From Bacteroidota bacterium (GTDB lineage: Bacteria; Bacteroidota; Ignavibacteria; Ignavibacteriales; Ignavibacteriaceae), in NCBI GenBank assembly GCA_021815365.1, contig JAKAGZ010000010.1, positions 1-64,000 on the forward strand: a stretch of 64,000 nucleotides of DNA, written 5' to 3'. Below, one piece after another: positions 45,153 through 56,393 of the stretch. Each line of letters begins with the position of its first letter. Position 1 is the stretch's first letter. Position numbers and translations under genes: made by a program. The notes beneath the pieces are model-generated. The model did not search any database. It was given only the letters and a program-made list of their open reading frames with translations, and was not told the origin of the DNA.

Positions 45153-45677
45153 TTGAAGAACAATTCTTCTCAAATAATCGAGTTTACTGTCCTGTTCAAC
45201 CGCTTCAAAAAACGGGTATATAATTATTTGTTAAAAATGACCTCAGACAGGCTGACCACTGAAGATATTACTCAGAATGTTTTTTTAAAGCTATTTGAAA
45301 ATATCGGGCAAATTGAAAGCAAGGACAGCATCGAATGCTGGCTTTTCAAAACTGCAAGGAATGAAGCGTTTAATTTTTACAGGAAGAAAAATACTCACCC
45401 TGATGAATTTGATGTTGAAGATGCGGACGAAATTGAGATCGAATCGGATTATGATATTATTGAAATACTTGAAATGGCTGACCTGAAAGAAAAAGTCCAG
45501 GCAGAGCTGAATAATATCCCTGCTGATCAGAAAGAAATTTTTATTCTTAAAGAATTCGGAAATTTAAGCTACAAGGAAATAGCGGGGATTCTGGAAATAG
45601 ATGAGAACTTAGTCAGAAGCAGATTGTTCAAGGCACGGAAGAAACTAATAATAAAATTATCAAAAATAATTGAATGA
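45153..45677 (+). CDS. ECF sigma factor
   Basis: 174 residues. Region 2 (FKKRVYNYLLKMTSDRLTTEDITQNVFLKLF, CWLFKTARNEAFNFYRKK) and region 4 (IPADQKEIFILKEFGNLSYKEIAGILEIDENLVRSRLFKARKKL) are complete, with an acidic linker between (DVEDADEIEIESD). The start is TTG at 45153; the next Met lies inside region 2. Followed after 13 bases by a membrane anti-sigma-like gene and then a TonB-domain lipoprotein gene. Confidence 0.93.
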   Translation: MKNNSSQIIEFTVLFNRFKKRVYNYLLKMTSDRLTTEDITQNVFLKLFENIGQIESKDSIECWLFKTARNEAFNFYRKKNTHPDEFDVEDADEIEIESDYDIIEILEMADLKEKVQAELNNIPADQKEIFILKEFGNLSYKEIAGILEIDENLVRSRLFKARKKLIIKLSKIIE

Positions 45678-45690
45678 ACACGAGGCAAAA

Positions 45691-46152
45691 ATGGAAAACA
45701 AAGATTTACAGAATATGATTGACCTGTATTTCGATGATGAATTAACCAGTGAGCAGGAATCATTGATGTTCATTTCTCTTTCAGGTGATGAGAAGGGAAG
45801 GAATTATTTCAAAAGACTTCATCTGCTGAAATCCGTCACAGAAAATATGAATGAAGATTTCCCGCCGCAGCTTGAAGAGAAAATATTCCACAAGATATTT
45901 CATCAAGAAAGACAAAACATATTCAGGAAAAAAGTCAATCCGCTATTTGTTTATCCTTTAATACTACTCCTTCTATTTATAAGCATCTTCTACTACACTG
46001 AAGTAAATAATTACCGCAAGGATGTAAATAAAATATATAAAGACCTGCAGCAGCAGAAAGAAATAATTCAGTCAATATTAAATCCCTTGCCTGCGGCTGA
46101 GATCAAAGGAATTTACAATAACCAAATAATAATAACAGCAAAAAAATTATGA
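45691..46152 (+). CDS. Probable membrane anti-sigma factor
   Basis: 153 residues from the ATG at 45691, with GAGG six bases upstream. The N-terminal part (DLQNMIDLYFDDELTSEQESLMFISLSGDEKGRNYFKRLHLLKSV) resembles anti-sigma domains without zinc ligands. One membrane helix (about 89-107) and a short coiled-coil periplasmic part (NNYRKDVNKIYKDLQQQKEIIQSI) follow. Position right after the sigma gene supports the assignment. Confidence 0.82.
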   Translation: MENKDLQNMIDLYFDDELTSEQESLMFISLSGDEKGRNYFKRLHLLKSVTENMNEDFPPQLEEKIFHKIFHQERQNIFRKKVNPLFVYPLILLLLFISIFYYTEVNNYRKDVNKIYKDLQQQKEIIQSILNPLPAAEIKGIYNNQIIITAKKL

Positions 46153-46159
46153 GGCTGAT

Positions 46160-46870
46160 ATGAAAAAGTTAATGTTATTTAGTCTTCTTTTTCTTTTTAT
46201 AACTGGCTGCGAAAAGAAAGAAAGCAAAGTTGAAATAATTAATCTGAGTAATGAAAATTATCTCACCACTGACCAGGCAGATAATCCGTCAGACTTACCT
46301 GCGTCCAATTTTGAAAGTGAAGTTTACTCTAAGCTCGATAACAAGCTGAATGAAGATAAACTTATAGTAAGCGACAATGCGAAGTGTGATTTTCAAATGT
46401 TCATTAATGAATCCGGCAAGCCGGATAAAATTATAATAATCAGCGCTACTGATGAAAAAATTGCAAAGATCATTGCAGATATTCTTTCTAAAGAAAAATA
46501 TAATATCGCAAAAAAAGATAACCAGCCTGCTAAATATTACTTCAAGTGGAGTTATAGCGCTTACAGAGACTTTGCCGAAAAAATGCCGCAAATAATCGGA
46601 GGCATTGAAGCAATTACGAAAAATTTACATTATCCCGAAATTGCAAAAAAAGCCGGCATAGAGGGCAGGGTAATGGTTTCGCTTAAAGTTAATGAAAAAG
46701 GAAACGTTGTGGAGGCAAAAGTATTAAAAGGTATTGGCAGCGGCTGTGATGAGGCTGCTGTTGATGTGCTAAAAAAATTAAAGTTTACCCCTGCAATGAA
46801 TAATAACATACCAGTAAAAGTTAGAATTGTAATACCTATAGTTTTTAAGCTTGCAAAGGGTTCTAAATAA
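46160..46870 (+). CDS. Lipoprotein with TonB C-terminal domain
   Basis: 236 residues. Lipoprotein signal ending in FITGC (Cys17). A middle region of unknown fold, then a TonB C-terminal domain (about 150-232): IGGIEAITKNLHYPEIAKKAGIEGRVMVSLKVNEKGNVVEAKVLKGIGSGCDEAAVDVLKKLKFTPA. Ordinary TonB is anchored by a membrane helix in the inner membrane, so a lipid-anchored form is unusual. Eight bases after the anti-sigma gene, the last gene of the operon. Confidence 0.88.
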   Translation: MKKLMLFSLLFLFITGCEKKESKVEIINLSNENYLTTDQADNPSDLPASNFESEVYSKLDNKLNEDKLIVSDNAKCDFQMFINESGKPDKIIIISATDEKIAKIIADILSKEKYNIAKKDNQPAKYYFKWSYSAYRDFAEKMPQIIGGIEAITKNLHYPEIAKKAGIEGRVMVSLKVNEKGNVVEAKVLKGIGSGCDEAAVDVLKKLKFTPAMNNNIPVKVRIVIPIVFKLAKGSK

Positions 46871-46915
46871 ATATTCTTACGGACTGTTTTTGATGCTCGG
46901 TTTATAAACCACGCG

Positions 46916-46938
46916 CCCGCTGTTTTCGCAGCAGCGGG
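46916..46938 (+). terminator. Terminator of the sigma/anti-sigma/TonB-lipoprotein operon
   Basis: CCCGCTG (46916-46922) pairs with CAGCGGG (46932-46938), followed by TTTAATTCTTTT. 46 bases past the stop codon. Confidence 0.65.
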
Positions 46939-47048
46939 TTTAATTCTTTTAATTTCAAGGAATTATTTTACCTCAAATCGATATTTTCATTACCCTTCTC
47001 TATTATTACCTTGTGAGCGCTTCTGTTTCTTTCGTATTTTTGTGCACA

Positions 47049-48887
47049 ATGCTTAGAACAATATTAATATTATTTTTCACAAGCCTGCTTGTTTTCGCCC
47101 AGCAGCAAAATGATTTTAACAACAAGTACGTGCTTGCACAGTCTTTTCTGCAGGGCGGTCAATACGATAAGGCAAGACAAATTTTTGAAGAGCTTCATAA
47201 AACGCAGCCGGATAATTACCAGGTGTTCGACGGTCTTAATAATTCTTATATCCAGCTTAAACAATACGGATCTTCAATTGCTCTTATAGAAGACAGGATA
47301 AAAATTTACCCGCAGGATATAAATCTTTACGGGCTGCTTGGCTCTACTTACTACTTAAGGGGTAATGATAAAAAAGCTTTTGAGATATGGGACAGCTCAG
47401 TTAACAAAATTCCAAATAAAGATATCAGCTATAGAATACTTGCCAATTATGCCATCGAACGAAGAGCTTTTGATAAAGCTATTGAATATCTGCAGAAGGG
47501 CAAAGCGGCTTCGCAAAATAAAATTTATTTTTCATACGACCTTGCTAATCTTTACTCGCTCACTATGCAATTCAGGAAAGCTGCTGAAGAATACTGCACA
47601 ATCATAGCTGAAGAGCCGTCACAGCTTACTGCAATACAGGGCAGAATTTTTGCATTCATAAACAAGCCCGGCGCTCTTGAGCAAACTATCAACGTAGTGA
47701 AGGAATGGAAAAATAAAAAAATAGAATTTAAATACCTTTTAGCTGCTCTTTATAAAGAAGCAAAGGATTACGATAAAGCTTACGATCTTTATAATAACAT
47801 CGAGCGGGAACAAGACCGCCAGGGATATCAGCTTATTAATTTCGCAAACTACCTGATGGGCGAAAAACAATATTCAAAAGCCGCTGAAGTTTATAATGAT
47901 GTAATCTCACATTTCCCGAATTCACCTTTTATCTCAAGTGCAAAATTAGGGTACGCAAAAACTCTTGAAGCATCTCTGAATGACGACAGCACACTGAATT
48001 CAAACGACTGGAAACCTTATTCACAGCCGAGAGTAATTGCTGCTTATAAAATTGACAAAGTAATCAAAGCTTTTTCTGATATTACACTCCTTTATTCAAA
48101 TTCAGAAATAACTAATGAGGCTTATTACAGAATTGGAAACTTAGCCTTTAAAAGAAAAAATGATCCTGCCGAAGCTGAAAAATATTTTAACAAAATTATT
48201 TCCGTTTCGCCATCTTCGCCTCTTGCTCTTGATGCTTATATCGGGTTAGGAAATATTTTTATTCAAACCGGAAATCTGGATCAGGCTGTGCTTGAATTTT
48301 CAAAGGTTGTAGAGAATAAGAAAAGTCCGCTTGATAAAAAAAATCAGGCTAAATTCGGACTGGCAAAGATCAGTTTTTACAAAAACGATTTTGAGAAATC
48401 AAAAAATATTCTCGCGGAAATAATCAACGATCCGGGGGACAATTCGGCAAATGATGCGCTCCAGCTTTCTCTCTTATTGAACGCTGCAAAAAATGATTCA
48501 GCAGACCTTGCAAATTTTGCTGAAGCAGAATTACTTGCCGAACAAATGAAATTTGATAAGGCAGCAGAGCTTTATAAAAAAATATCTGAAAATCCGCAGG
48601 CTTTTATTTTAAGCAGCTTCGCACAGGTACGTGATGCTGAAATGGATCTGGCAATGGACAGCTTGCAAACTGCTGTGATGAAGTTTTCTAAAATAGCTGA
48701 TGAAAATGGGAAAAACATTTATGCAGATAAAGCTTTATATTTAGAAGCAAAAACCTATCAATTTGGATTGAAAGACATAGCTAAAGCAATTGAAATATAT
48801 GAAAATTTACTTGCTAAATTTCCAAACTCAATCTATCTTGATGAGGTAAGAAAGACTATTGTTTCACTAAAAAATAAACTGAGCTAG
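47049..48887 (+). CDS. Secreted tetratricopeptide-repeat protein
   Basis: 612 residues from the ATG at 47049, which begins a signal peptide ([18 protein letters not shown]). TPR-type helices run over the whole length (for example [50 protein letters not shown], and [38 protein letters not shown] near the end). A periplasmic scaffold for protein-protein contacts is likely; partner unknown. The stop is 7 bases before clpX, so clpX may be in the same transcript. Confidence 0.9.
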   Translation: MLRTILILFFTSLLVFAQQQNDFNNKYVLAQSFLQGGQYDKARQIFEELHKTQPDNYQVFDGLNNSYIQLKQYGSSIALIEDRIKIYPQDINLYGLLGSTYYLRGNDKKAFEIWDSSVNKIPNKDISYRILANYAIERRAFDKAIEYLQKGKAASQNKIYFSYDLANLYSLTMQFRKAAEEYCTIIAEEPSQLTAIQGRIFAFINKPGALEQTINVVKEWKNKKIEFKYLLAALYKEAKDYDKAYDLYNNIEREQDRQGYQLINFANYLMGEKQYSKAAEVYNDVISHFPNSPFISSAKLGYAKTLEASLNDDSTLNSNDWKPYSQPRVIAAYKIDKVIKAFSDITLLYSNSEITNEAYYRIGNLAFKRKNDPAEAEKYFNKIISVSPSSPLALDAYIGLGNIFIQTGNLDQAVLEFSKVVENKKSPLDKKNQAKFGLAKISFYKNDFEKSKNILAEIINDPGDNSANDALQLSLLLNAAKNDSADLANFAEAELLAEQMKFDKAAELYKKISENPQAFILSSFAQVRDAEMDLAMDSLQTAVMKFSKIADENGKNIYADKALYLEAKTYQFGLKDIAKAIEIYENLLAKFPNSIYLDEVRKTIVSLKNKLS

Positions 48888-48894
48888 GTATCTG

Positions 48895-50157
48895 ATGAGT
48901 AAAAAACAATCTACTTCTGGCGGGAACAGAATTGTGAAATGTTCGTTCTGCGGGCGGGATGGAAGCGAGGTCGGCAGCATGATCGCCGGACCGGACGTAT
49001 ACATTTGCGATATTTGTATAGGCAGCAGCGTTGATATACTTAAAAATAACCTCGCTGCTTATTCCAATGCGAAATCAAAATTCTCCATGCAGCACACTCC
49101 CGAAACAATTAAAAGAACTCTTGATGAATATGTGATCGGGCAGGAAAAAGCGAAGAAGACTCTTGCCGTTGCTGTTTACAATCATTATAAAAGAATCAAC
49201 ACCCGCTCATCTTTTTTTGAATTAGAAGATGTTGAAATCGAGAAAAGCAATATTCTTTTAATCGGACCAACCGGAGTAGGAAAGACTTTGCTCGCTCAGA
49301 CACTTGCAAAAATTCTTGATGTACCTTTTGCAATTGCTGATGCTACTACTTTAACTGAAGCAGGCTACGTAGGCGATGATGTTGAAACAGTCCTCGTTCA
49401 TTTACTGCAGGCTGCGGACTATAATCTTGAAAGAGCACAGAAAGGAATTGTATATATTGATGAGATAGATAAAATTGCGCGCAAAGGCGAAAGCGCATCA
49501 ATAACAAGAGATGTTTCCGGTGAAGGCGTTCAGCAGGCTTTGTTAAAAATCCTGGAAGGAACAATCGCCGGCGTTCCGCCAAAAGGAGGAAGGAAGCATC
49601 CCGAACAAAGCCTGATAAATATTAATACAAAAAATATTTTATTTATTGTCGGCGGAGCTTTCGATGGAATTGATAAAATAATTGCCGCAAGAATTAATAA
49701 AAACAGGATGGGGTTTTCTTCTAATATAAAATCTAAAAAGGATGACGATGACGTACTTAGATTTATTCAACCCGAAGATCTTTTACGCTATGGGCTCATA
49801 CCGGAATTGATTGGAAGAATTCCTGTAGTCGCCCCTTTGCAGTCCCTTTCGGAGGATGCACTAAAAAGCATTCTGACTGAACCAAAGAATGCCATTCTTA
49901 AACAGTACAAAAAATTATTTATGATTGAAGGCGTTGAGCTTGAGTTTGACCCGTTTGCAATCCAGGCTATTGTTGAAAAAGCTATTGCAAGAAAAACTGG
50001 TGCACGGGCACTGAGATCAATTGTAGAAGAATTTATGCTTGATATTATGTATAATCTGCCTGATAAAGAAAAAGTTGACAAGTGCATTATAACAAAAGAT
50101 GTTGTTGAATTCGGTGACGAACCGATTTACCTTGAAGCTGACAGGAAATCAGCATAG
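48895..50157 (+). CDS. clpX: ATP-dependent Clp protease ATP-binding subunit ClpX
   Basis: 420 residues. N-terminal zinc-binding domain with Cys16, Cys19, Cys38 and Cys41. AAA+ domain with Walker A GPTGVGKT (124-131) and Walker B IVYIDE (185-190). Sensor and C-terminal regions are intact ([29 protein letters not shown]). The pore loop GYVG is at 157-160. Unfolds substrates for ClpP; no clpP gene is adjacent here. Confidence 0.97.
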   Translation: MSKKQSTSGGNRIVKCSFCGRDGSEVGSMIAGPDVYICDICIGSSVDILKNNLAAYSNAKSKFSMQHTPETIKRTLDEYVIGQEKAKKTLAVAVYNHYKRINTRSSFFELEDVEIEKSNILLIGPTGVGKTLLAQTLAKILDVPFAIADATTLTEAGYVGDDVETVLVHLLQAADYNLERAQKGIVYIDEIDKIARKGESASITRDVSGEGVQQALLKILEGTIAGVPPKGGRKHPEQSLININTKNILFIVGGAFDGIDKIIAARINKNRMGFSSNIKSKKDDDDVLRFIQPEDLLRYGLIPELIGRIPVVAPLQSLSEDALKSILTEPKNAILKQYKKLFMIEGVELEFDPFAIQAIVEKAIARKTGARALRSIVEEFMLDIMYNLPDKEKVDKCIITKDVVEFGDEPIYLEADRKSA

Positions 50158-50192
50158 CTTTACTTTCAAACAGATAAAGATTTTTTGATTTG

Positions 50193-50222
50193 GGCGATCT
50201 AAAAGACCGCCTGAAATTTTTT
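50193..50222 (+). terminator. Terminator after clpX
   Basis: GGCGATC (50193-50199) pairs with GACCGCC (50205-50211) with one G-T pair, followed five bases later by six T. Confidence 0.75.
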
Positions 50223-50235
50223 ACCGGACTTCCGA

Positions 50236-51492
50236 ATGCTCAGGAAAATTTTTTTACTCTTCATTCTTTCTGCTGATTTTCTTCTCTCACAATCCAAAAT
50301 TCTGATCTACATGGATTTGAAACAGACAGACCACCTGAGGGCTTACGGTATTACTTACAACGCTCTTTTAGATGGTGCAAAAGCTGATTGGCTCTTAAAT
50401 TACAGGGGCGGTTCGTTTATGATAGATTACACGGATAAAATAGCCAACAGATGCAGGGTAGAGGGCGTAGCGTTTGATGTTTTATCTGCTTCAGAAGCGG
50501 CAAAAATTTATTCTTTTGTGCAAAGCGATGATCAGAATATGGATGTTGTCCGGCTTGAAAAGGCTCCGAAGATCGCAGTTTTTGTTCCGCCGGGTTTTCA
50601 GCCCTGGGACGATGCTGTAACTATGGCTCTTGAGTATGCAAAAATTCCTTATACAAAAATATGGAATGATGAAATCCTCAGGGGCGATCTCTCAAAATAT
50701 GACTGGCTTCATTTGCATCACGAAGATTTTACCGGGCAATACGGAAAATTTTATGCGAGCTTCAGCAATGCGCAATGGTACATAGACCAGCAGATGCTCT
50801 ATGAACAGGATGCAAAAAAGAACGGCTTCAAAAAAGTTTCAGATATGATGAAAGCTGTAGCAGAAGATATTAAAAATTATGTCGGCAATGGCGGCTTTCT
50901 TTTTGCGATGTGCTCGGCTACAGATTCTTTCGACATCGCTCTCGCTGCACACAACGATGACATTTGCGATAAAATGTACGATGGTGATCCGCCTGACCCT
51001 GATGCACAGGCAAAGCTCGATTTTTCAAACACACTTGCGTTCACAAATTTCAAACTCGAAATGAACCCTTATGTTTATGAATACAGCAATATAGATGTAC
51101 AGCCTGCTGAAATCGGAAATTATAATAATGATTATTTCACTCTTTTTGATTTTTCAGCAAAATACGATCCGGTCCCAACAATGCTCACGCAGGACCACGT
51201 TAATGTTATCCGTGGGTTTATGGGTCAAACAACTATGTTCCATGAAGAAGTTATTAAAAAGAATGTGACCATACTTGCAAAACGTAACGGAACCGATCAG
51301 GTAAAATACATTCACGGAAATTTTGGGAGAGGCACTTTTACTTTTTACGGCGGGCACGATCCTGAAGATTATCAGCATGAAGTCGGCGATCCGCCAACTG
51401 ATCTTTCGCTTCATAAAAATTCACCCGGGTACAGATTAATTTTAAACAATGTTCTTTTCCCCGCTGCGAAAAAGAAAAAACAAAAAACCTGA
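50236..51492 (+). CDS. Secreted protein of unknown function (often labelled asparagine synthetase B)
   Basis: 418 residues. Signal peptide (about 1-18) then KILIYMDLKQTDHLRAYGITYNALL, a block I recognise from Bacteroidota-type proteins that carry the name asparagine synthetase B without the catalytic Cys and ATP-pyrophosphatase motifs. The region VGNGGFLFAMCSATDSFDIAL recalls a nucleophile elbow of class I glutamine-amidotransferase-like folds, with Cys as candidate nucleophile. GRGTFTFYGGHDPEDYQHEVGD near the end is another conserved-looking block. Function should be treated as unknown. Confidence 0.75.
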   Translation: MLRKIFLLFILSADFLLSQSKILIYMDLKQTDHLRAYGITYNALLDGAKADWLLNYRGGSFMIDYTDKIANRCRVEGVAFDVLSASEAAKIYSFVQSDDQNMDVVRLEKAPKIAVFVPPGFQPWDDAVTMALEYAKIPYTKIWNDEILRGDLSKYDWLHLHHEDFTGQYGKFYASFSNAQWYIDQQMLYEQDAKKNGFKKVSDMMKAVAEDIKNYVGNGGFLFAMCSATDSFDIALAAHNDDICDKMYDGDPPDPDAQAKLDFSNTLAFTNFKLEMNPYVYEYSNIDVQPAEIGNYNNDYFTLFDFSAKYDPVPTMLTQDHVNVIRGFMGQTTMFHEEVIKKNVTILAKRNGTDQVKYIHGNFGRGTFTFYGGHDPEDYQHEVGDPPTDLSLHKNSPGYRLILNNVLFPAAKKKKQKT

Positions 51493-51616
51493 AAAATTTA
51501 TTTTATCTCCCCTGTTTTCAGCATATTCTTTTCTATGTGCATTCAAAAATATTCCTTAAGTTTAACTATAAAAATTTTTAAAACTGAAAACTGATGCTGA
51601 AATTGAGAGCAAAAAA

Positions 51617-52273
51617 ATGAAATCTATCACCATAAAAAATTCGCTAAAGAAAATTCCTGTGGGAAAAATAGTCTGCGTTGGAAGAAATTATGCAGAGCAC
51701 GCACGCGAGCTTGGAAACGAAATTCCTGAAAAACCTGTTATCTTCCTGAAACCTAGTTCTGCAATTATTTATTCGGGAGACAAAATCATCCACCCCCCTT
51801 ATTCCAACGATATGCACCACGAAGTTGAATTGGTACTGCTGATCGGAAAGACGATCAAAAACGCTGATACAGATCGGGCTGAAGAAGCAATCGAAGGTTA
51901 CGGCGTTGGGCTGGATATGACTTTGCGTGACGTGCAAAGCGAATTAAAAAAGAAAGGACATCCCTGGACAATAGCTAAAGGGTTTGACACTTCTGCTGTG
52001 ATTTCAGATTTCATTTTAAAAAAGGATTATAAACTAACTCTAAATGAAGAAATATCACTGTCAGTTAATGGGATTACAAAACAGAAGGATCTGCTTAATA
52101 AAATGATTTTTAAACCTCCTCATATTGTAGCATATATTTCTTCTTTAATGACTCTGGAAAAAGGTGATTTAATTTTTACAGGTACTCCAAAAGGCGTAAG
52201 CAAAGTAGTCCCCGGGGATTTAATAGCTGCAAAACTAACAGGAGTTGCAAAGTTAAATTGCAGAGTAGTTTAG
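51617..52273 (+). CDS. Fumarylacetoacetate hydrolase family protein
   Basis: 218 residues. The FAH fold is clear: VCVGRNYAEHARELGNEIP, metal-binding MHHEVELVLLIGK, GYGVGLDMTLRDVQ and GDLIFTGTPKGVSKVVPGD. Single-domain members hydrolyse acylpyruvates or decarboxylate oxaloacetate; the exact substrate cannot be told from sequence. No catabolic partner genes are next to it. A fragment of another gene starts right after the stop. Confidence 0.92.
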   Translation: MKSITIKNSLKKIPVGKIVCVGRNYAEHARELGNEIPEKPVIFLKPSSAIIYSGDKIIHPPYSNDMHHEVELVLLIGKTIKNADTDRAEEAIEGYGVGLDMTLRDVQSELKKKGHPWTIAKGFDTSAVISDFILKKDYKLTLNEEISLSVNGITKQKDLLNKMIFKPPHIVAYISSLMTLEKGDLIFTGTPKGVSKVVPGDLIAAKLTGVAKLNCRVV

Positions 52274-52299
52274 TAATTAAATTATATATATTTTGTGCC

Positions 52300-52395
52300 A
52301 ACTATTTTACAGAAGGAGCATTCTCCTTTGTTTTCTTTAGTGCTGATAAAGGTGAACCTCCACATATTCATGTGAAAAACGAAATAAATGCATAT
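52300..52395 (+). pseudogene. DUF4160 remnant in frame with mntA
   Basis: The frame reads FSFVFFSADKGEPPHIHVKN, which resembles the start of DUF4160 proteins (FFSNxxxPPHxHV). It lacks the rest of that domain and is directly in frame with the nucleotidyltransferase that follows. It could be translated as an N-terminal extension from an upstream start at 52258, but no ribosome-binding site supports that. Confidence 0.65.
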
Positions 52396-52689
52396 ATGAG
52401 ATTGAAAAAAGAACATATTGATGCAATAAAGAAATGCTCTGCCGGGTTATTCGGCGATAATGCACGTGTTTACTTATTTGGTTCAAGAGTAAGCGATAAC
52501 AAAAAAGGCGGCGACATTGACTTATATATTGAGACTAATGAAACAAACGAAATCTTTAACAAAAAAATTAAACTGATAGTTGAACTGAAAAAGATTATAG
52601 GCGATCGTAAGATTGACGTTGTTATTAATAATTTCAAATATGATAAGGATATTTATAAAGTTGCCAGGAGCGAAGGCGTGCGGTTATGA
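52396..52689 (+). CDS. mntA: MntA-type minimal nucleotidyltransferase (antitoxin)
   Basis: 97 residues from the ATG at 52396, which matches the family start (MRLKKEHIDAIKKCS). The active-site motif is GSRVSDNKKGGDIDLYIE, that is GSX9DXD. In MntA-HepT modules this enzyme inactivates the HEPN toxin by adding AMP groups to its Tyr. The stop overlaps the HepT start by four bases (ATGA). A frame extension upstream encodes a DUF4160 remnant. Confidence 0.9.
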   Translation: MRLKKEHIDAIKKCSAGLFGDNARVYLFGSRVSDNKKGGDIDLYIETNETNEIFNKKIKLIVELKKIIGDRKIDVVINNFKYDKDIYKVARSEGVRL

Positions 52690-53178
52690 ATAAAACCAAA
52701 TCATTGTTAGAGTCTGCTATCACAGAATGTGAAAAGCATCTGACAAGGCTTAATTACGCCTATGAAAAAAATAAAACCCTCAATACCTCTGAATGGGGCA
52801 AAGTACAGTAATCTTAGCGATGTCGAAATTGAACATATCGATCAATATCTTTATCGGTTCTCAAAATCACAGGATGCTATTGGTCAGAGGCTGATAAGAG
52901 CGGCTCTGCTTTTCTTGGGTGAATCCGTTGAGGGGAAATCATTTATTGATATGTTTGATAGGCTCGAACAAATAGGAGTAATTGAAGATTTTGATAAATG
53001 GCTTGAACTTAGAGAGAAGAGAAATGCTTTAGCTCACGAGTACGAAGATGAACCTGATGAAAATGCTGAAAGAATCAATCAAATCTATTTATTAAAACCT
53101 ACACTCGAAGATTATTTTGTCAATATAAAAGCTTATATTGAGAAACATACTGCAAGACTGAAAAGAGTCGATAGTTGA
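52686..53178 (+). pseudogene. hepT: HepT-type HEPN ribonuclease toxin, frameshifted
   Basis: The first 28 codons (MNKTKSLLESAITECEKHLT...) and a second frame from 52762 (IKPSIPLNGAKYSNLSDVEIEHIDQYLYRFSKSQ...) join into one 163-residue HEPN protein if one A is removed from the A7 run at 52765-52771. The catalytic RX4HXY motif (RNALAHEY) is intact in the second frame. So either the base run has a sequencing error, ribosomes slip here, or the toxin is inactive. As read, the first frame ends at 52811 after 41 residues. Cognate toxin of MntA upstream. Confidence 0.85.
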
Positions 53179-53185
53179 ATACAGC

Positions 53186-54307
53186 CTATCCAAGGAAATT
53201 TTTTATCATCCTTTCCATTTGTTCAAACTCGATAAGAAAGGCATCGTGACCGTGCTGCGAAATTACTTCCTCATATTTTGATCGTGAAATTAATTTTGAA
53301 ATTTCCTTTTGTTCCCTTGCAGGATAAAGTATGTCCGTTGATATCCCAATATTCAGAACATCAGCCTTAATCGCACCCAAAGCTTCTTCAACGCCGCCGC
53401 GGTTAAAACCGACATCGTGGAGGTCCATTGCATAAGTCAGGTAAAGATAGCTTGCAGCATCGAAACGATCTACAAGCTTTTTCCCCTGGTGATCAAGATA
53501 GTTTTCAATTTCAAATTTGTTGCGAAGGTCGAAAGTGTTTTCATTGCTTCTTTTTCTTGCAAACTTTTGTTCAAAAGATATATCGCTCCTGTAGCTGATC
53601 ATTGCAATCTCCCTTGCAAGTGATAGCCCGTCCTCATTTAATTCAAAGCTGCTGCTGCCATTTTTCTTGTAACCATTTAAGAGCGCAGCTCGCTGAACTT
53701 TATTTAAAGCAACATTCCACGCAGAATGTTTTGCAGACGCAGCTATTGGTATTAAAGTTTCTACAAAATCCGGGTACATAATTCCCCATTCAAGAACCTG
53801 CATACCTCCCAGAGAACCACCCGCAACTGTAACAAGTTTATTCACTCCAAGTGAGTTTAACAATTTATGCTGAACTTTTACCATATCACGTACCGTAACA
53901 AGTGGAAACTCAAGATTATATTTTTCATTTGTCAAAGGATTTATGTCAGAGGGACCAGTTGTGCCGTAGCAGCTTCCCAGTATATTTGAACAGACAATAA
54001 AATATTTTTCAGTATCAAAGGCTTTGCCCGGTCCGATCAACCCATCCCACCAGCCGGTCTTACCGAGAAACATATTATTATACTTAAATAAAAACTCGTT
54101 CTCCTTCGAGCTTTCCGTTTCATCTTCAGAAACAATACCTGCTGCGTGAGCATTACCCGTTAAAGCATGGCATATAAGGATAGAATTTGTTCCTTCATCA
54201 TTCAATCTGCCGTAGGTTTGATATGCGACCCTGACAGGGAATAATAATTCTCCCGACTGCAGCTTTAACGGGTTTTGTTCGTTATAAAGTTCTTTAAAAT
54301 TTGTCAT
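53186..54307 (-). CDS. metX: Homoserine O-acetyltransferase
   Basis: 373 residues. Alpha/beta-hydrolase fold with [16 protein letters not shown], the nucleophile elbow [13 protein letters not shown] (Ser), an Asp in STDILYP and His in GHDAFLIEF. Acetylates (or in some members succinylates) homoserine with acyl-CoA. Third gene of metY-osmC-metX, 21 bases after osmC, all downstream of a SAM-I riboswitch. Convergent with hepT, 7 bases apart. Confidence 0.95.
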   Translation of the reverse strand: MTNFKELYNEQNPLKLQSGELLFPVRVAYQTYGRLNDEGTNSILICHALTGNAHAAGIVSEDETESSKENEFLFKYNNMFLGKTGWWDGLIGPGKAFDTEKYFIVCSNILGSCYGTTGPSDINPLTNEKYNLEFPLVTVRDMVKVQHKLLNSLGVNKLVTVAGGSLGGMQVLEWGIMYPDFVETLIPIAASAKHSAWNVALNKVQRAALLNGYKKNGSSSFELNEDGLSLAREIAMISYRSDISFEQKFARKRSNENTFDLRNKFEIENYLDHQGKKLVDRFDAASYLYLTYAMDLHDVGFNRGGVEEALGAIKADVLNIGISTDILYPAREQKEISKLISRSKYEEVISQHGHDAFLIEFEQMERMIKNFLG

Positions 54308-54328
54308 GTCTTTCTGTACTGAAAAAGT

Positions 54329-54883
54329 CTAAGCTAAAACTTCTTTCCTTTTATTTTTATTAACAGAATTAACAGTACCAGTTATTTTCACCTTTCCTTC
54401 AACAGGTATTGGTCTCGATAAAATATCAAGCACGGGGCAATTCTTCTCTACTGTGTCAATCAACTTTTTGATCTCCGATTCTTCTGCCGGACTTTTAATG
54501 TAAGTTTCATAAGAAACCTTGCCGAAACCCGGCTTGACATCAGGATCCAGACCGAACAGCCCCTTTAAATCGAGTGTGCCTTTCACATTAACTTTAACGG
54601 ATTCGAGGGGAATTCCGAGAACAGAGGAATAAGCCCCGTAAAGAATTTCCTGGCAGGAACCCAGCGCTGCAAGAATGTATTCTACCGGGTTCGGAGCCGT
54701 ATTATCTCCTCCAAGAGCCTCCGGCTCATCAATATCAAAATTGAAATCCCTCACCTTTGCACGGCACTTTACATTTCCAACAAGTTCTGTCTCAGATGTA
54801 AAAAATGTTTTGGATATTTCCGGCTTCTTCCGGATTTCTTCGATCTTTTGCAGAAGAATCTGCCTTAAATTATTTGATGACAT
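54329..54883 (-). CDS. OsmC/Ohr family protein
   Basis: 184 residues. The OsmC core has NPVEYILAALGSCQEILYGAYSSVLGIPLESVKVNVKG with the resolving-type Cys in GSCQE and a second Cys in NCPVLDIL. These two Cys define peroxide reductases of the OsmC/Ohr type. Between metY and metX, so its expression probably follows methionine demand; some family members in sulfur operons act on sulfur compounds, which is inference here. Confidence 0.93.
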   Translation of the reverse strand: MSSNNLRQILLQKIEEIRKKPEISKTFFTSETELVGNVKCRAKVRDFNFDIDEPEALGGDNTAPNPVEYILAALGSCQEILYGAYSSVLGIPLESVKVNVKGTLDLKGLFGLDPDVKPGFGKVSYETYIKSPAEESEIKKLIDTVEKNCPVLDILSRPIPVEGKVKITGTVNSVNKNKRKEVLA

Positions 54884-54919
54884 AAATTATTCTCCTATAT
54901 TTTTTAAATTAACAAGAAC

Positions 54920-54956
54920 GATCCTTTGAGGTCACTGTACCGGACCTCAAAGGATC
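54920..54956 (-). terminator. Hairpin between metY and osmC
   Basis: A perfect 14-bp stem (54920-54933 with 54943-54956) encloses a 9-base loop. On the minus strand a T-rich stretch follows. It could stop part of the metY transcripts before osmC and metX. Confidence 0.75.
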
Positions 54957-54962
54957 ACCTGA

Positions 54963-56312
<1,350 letters not shown>

Positions 56313-56393
56313 TTATTTTGTTTGTGATAGTTATTTAAATGGAATTTTTTCTTCTGAAATTCTTATCGCATAGCGATCAATTCTGATAAACAA

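Noticed and set aside
50236-51492. True asparagine synthetase B
   Set aside because: It has a signal peptide and lacks the N-terminal catalytic Cys and the ATP-pyrophosphatase motif of AsnB.
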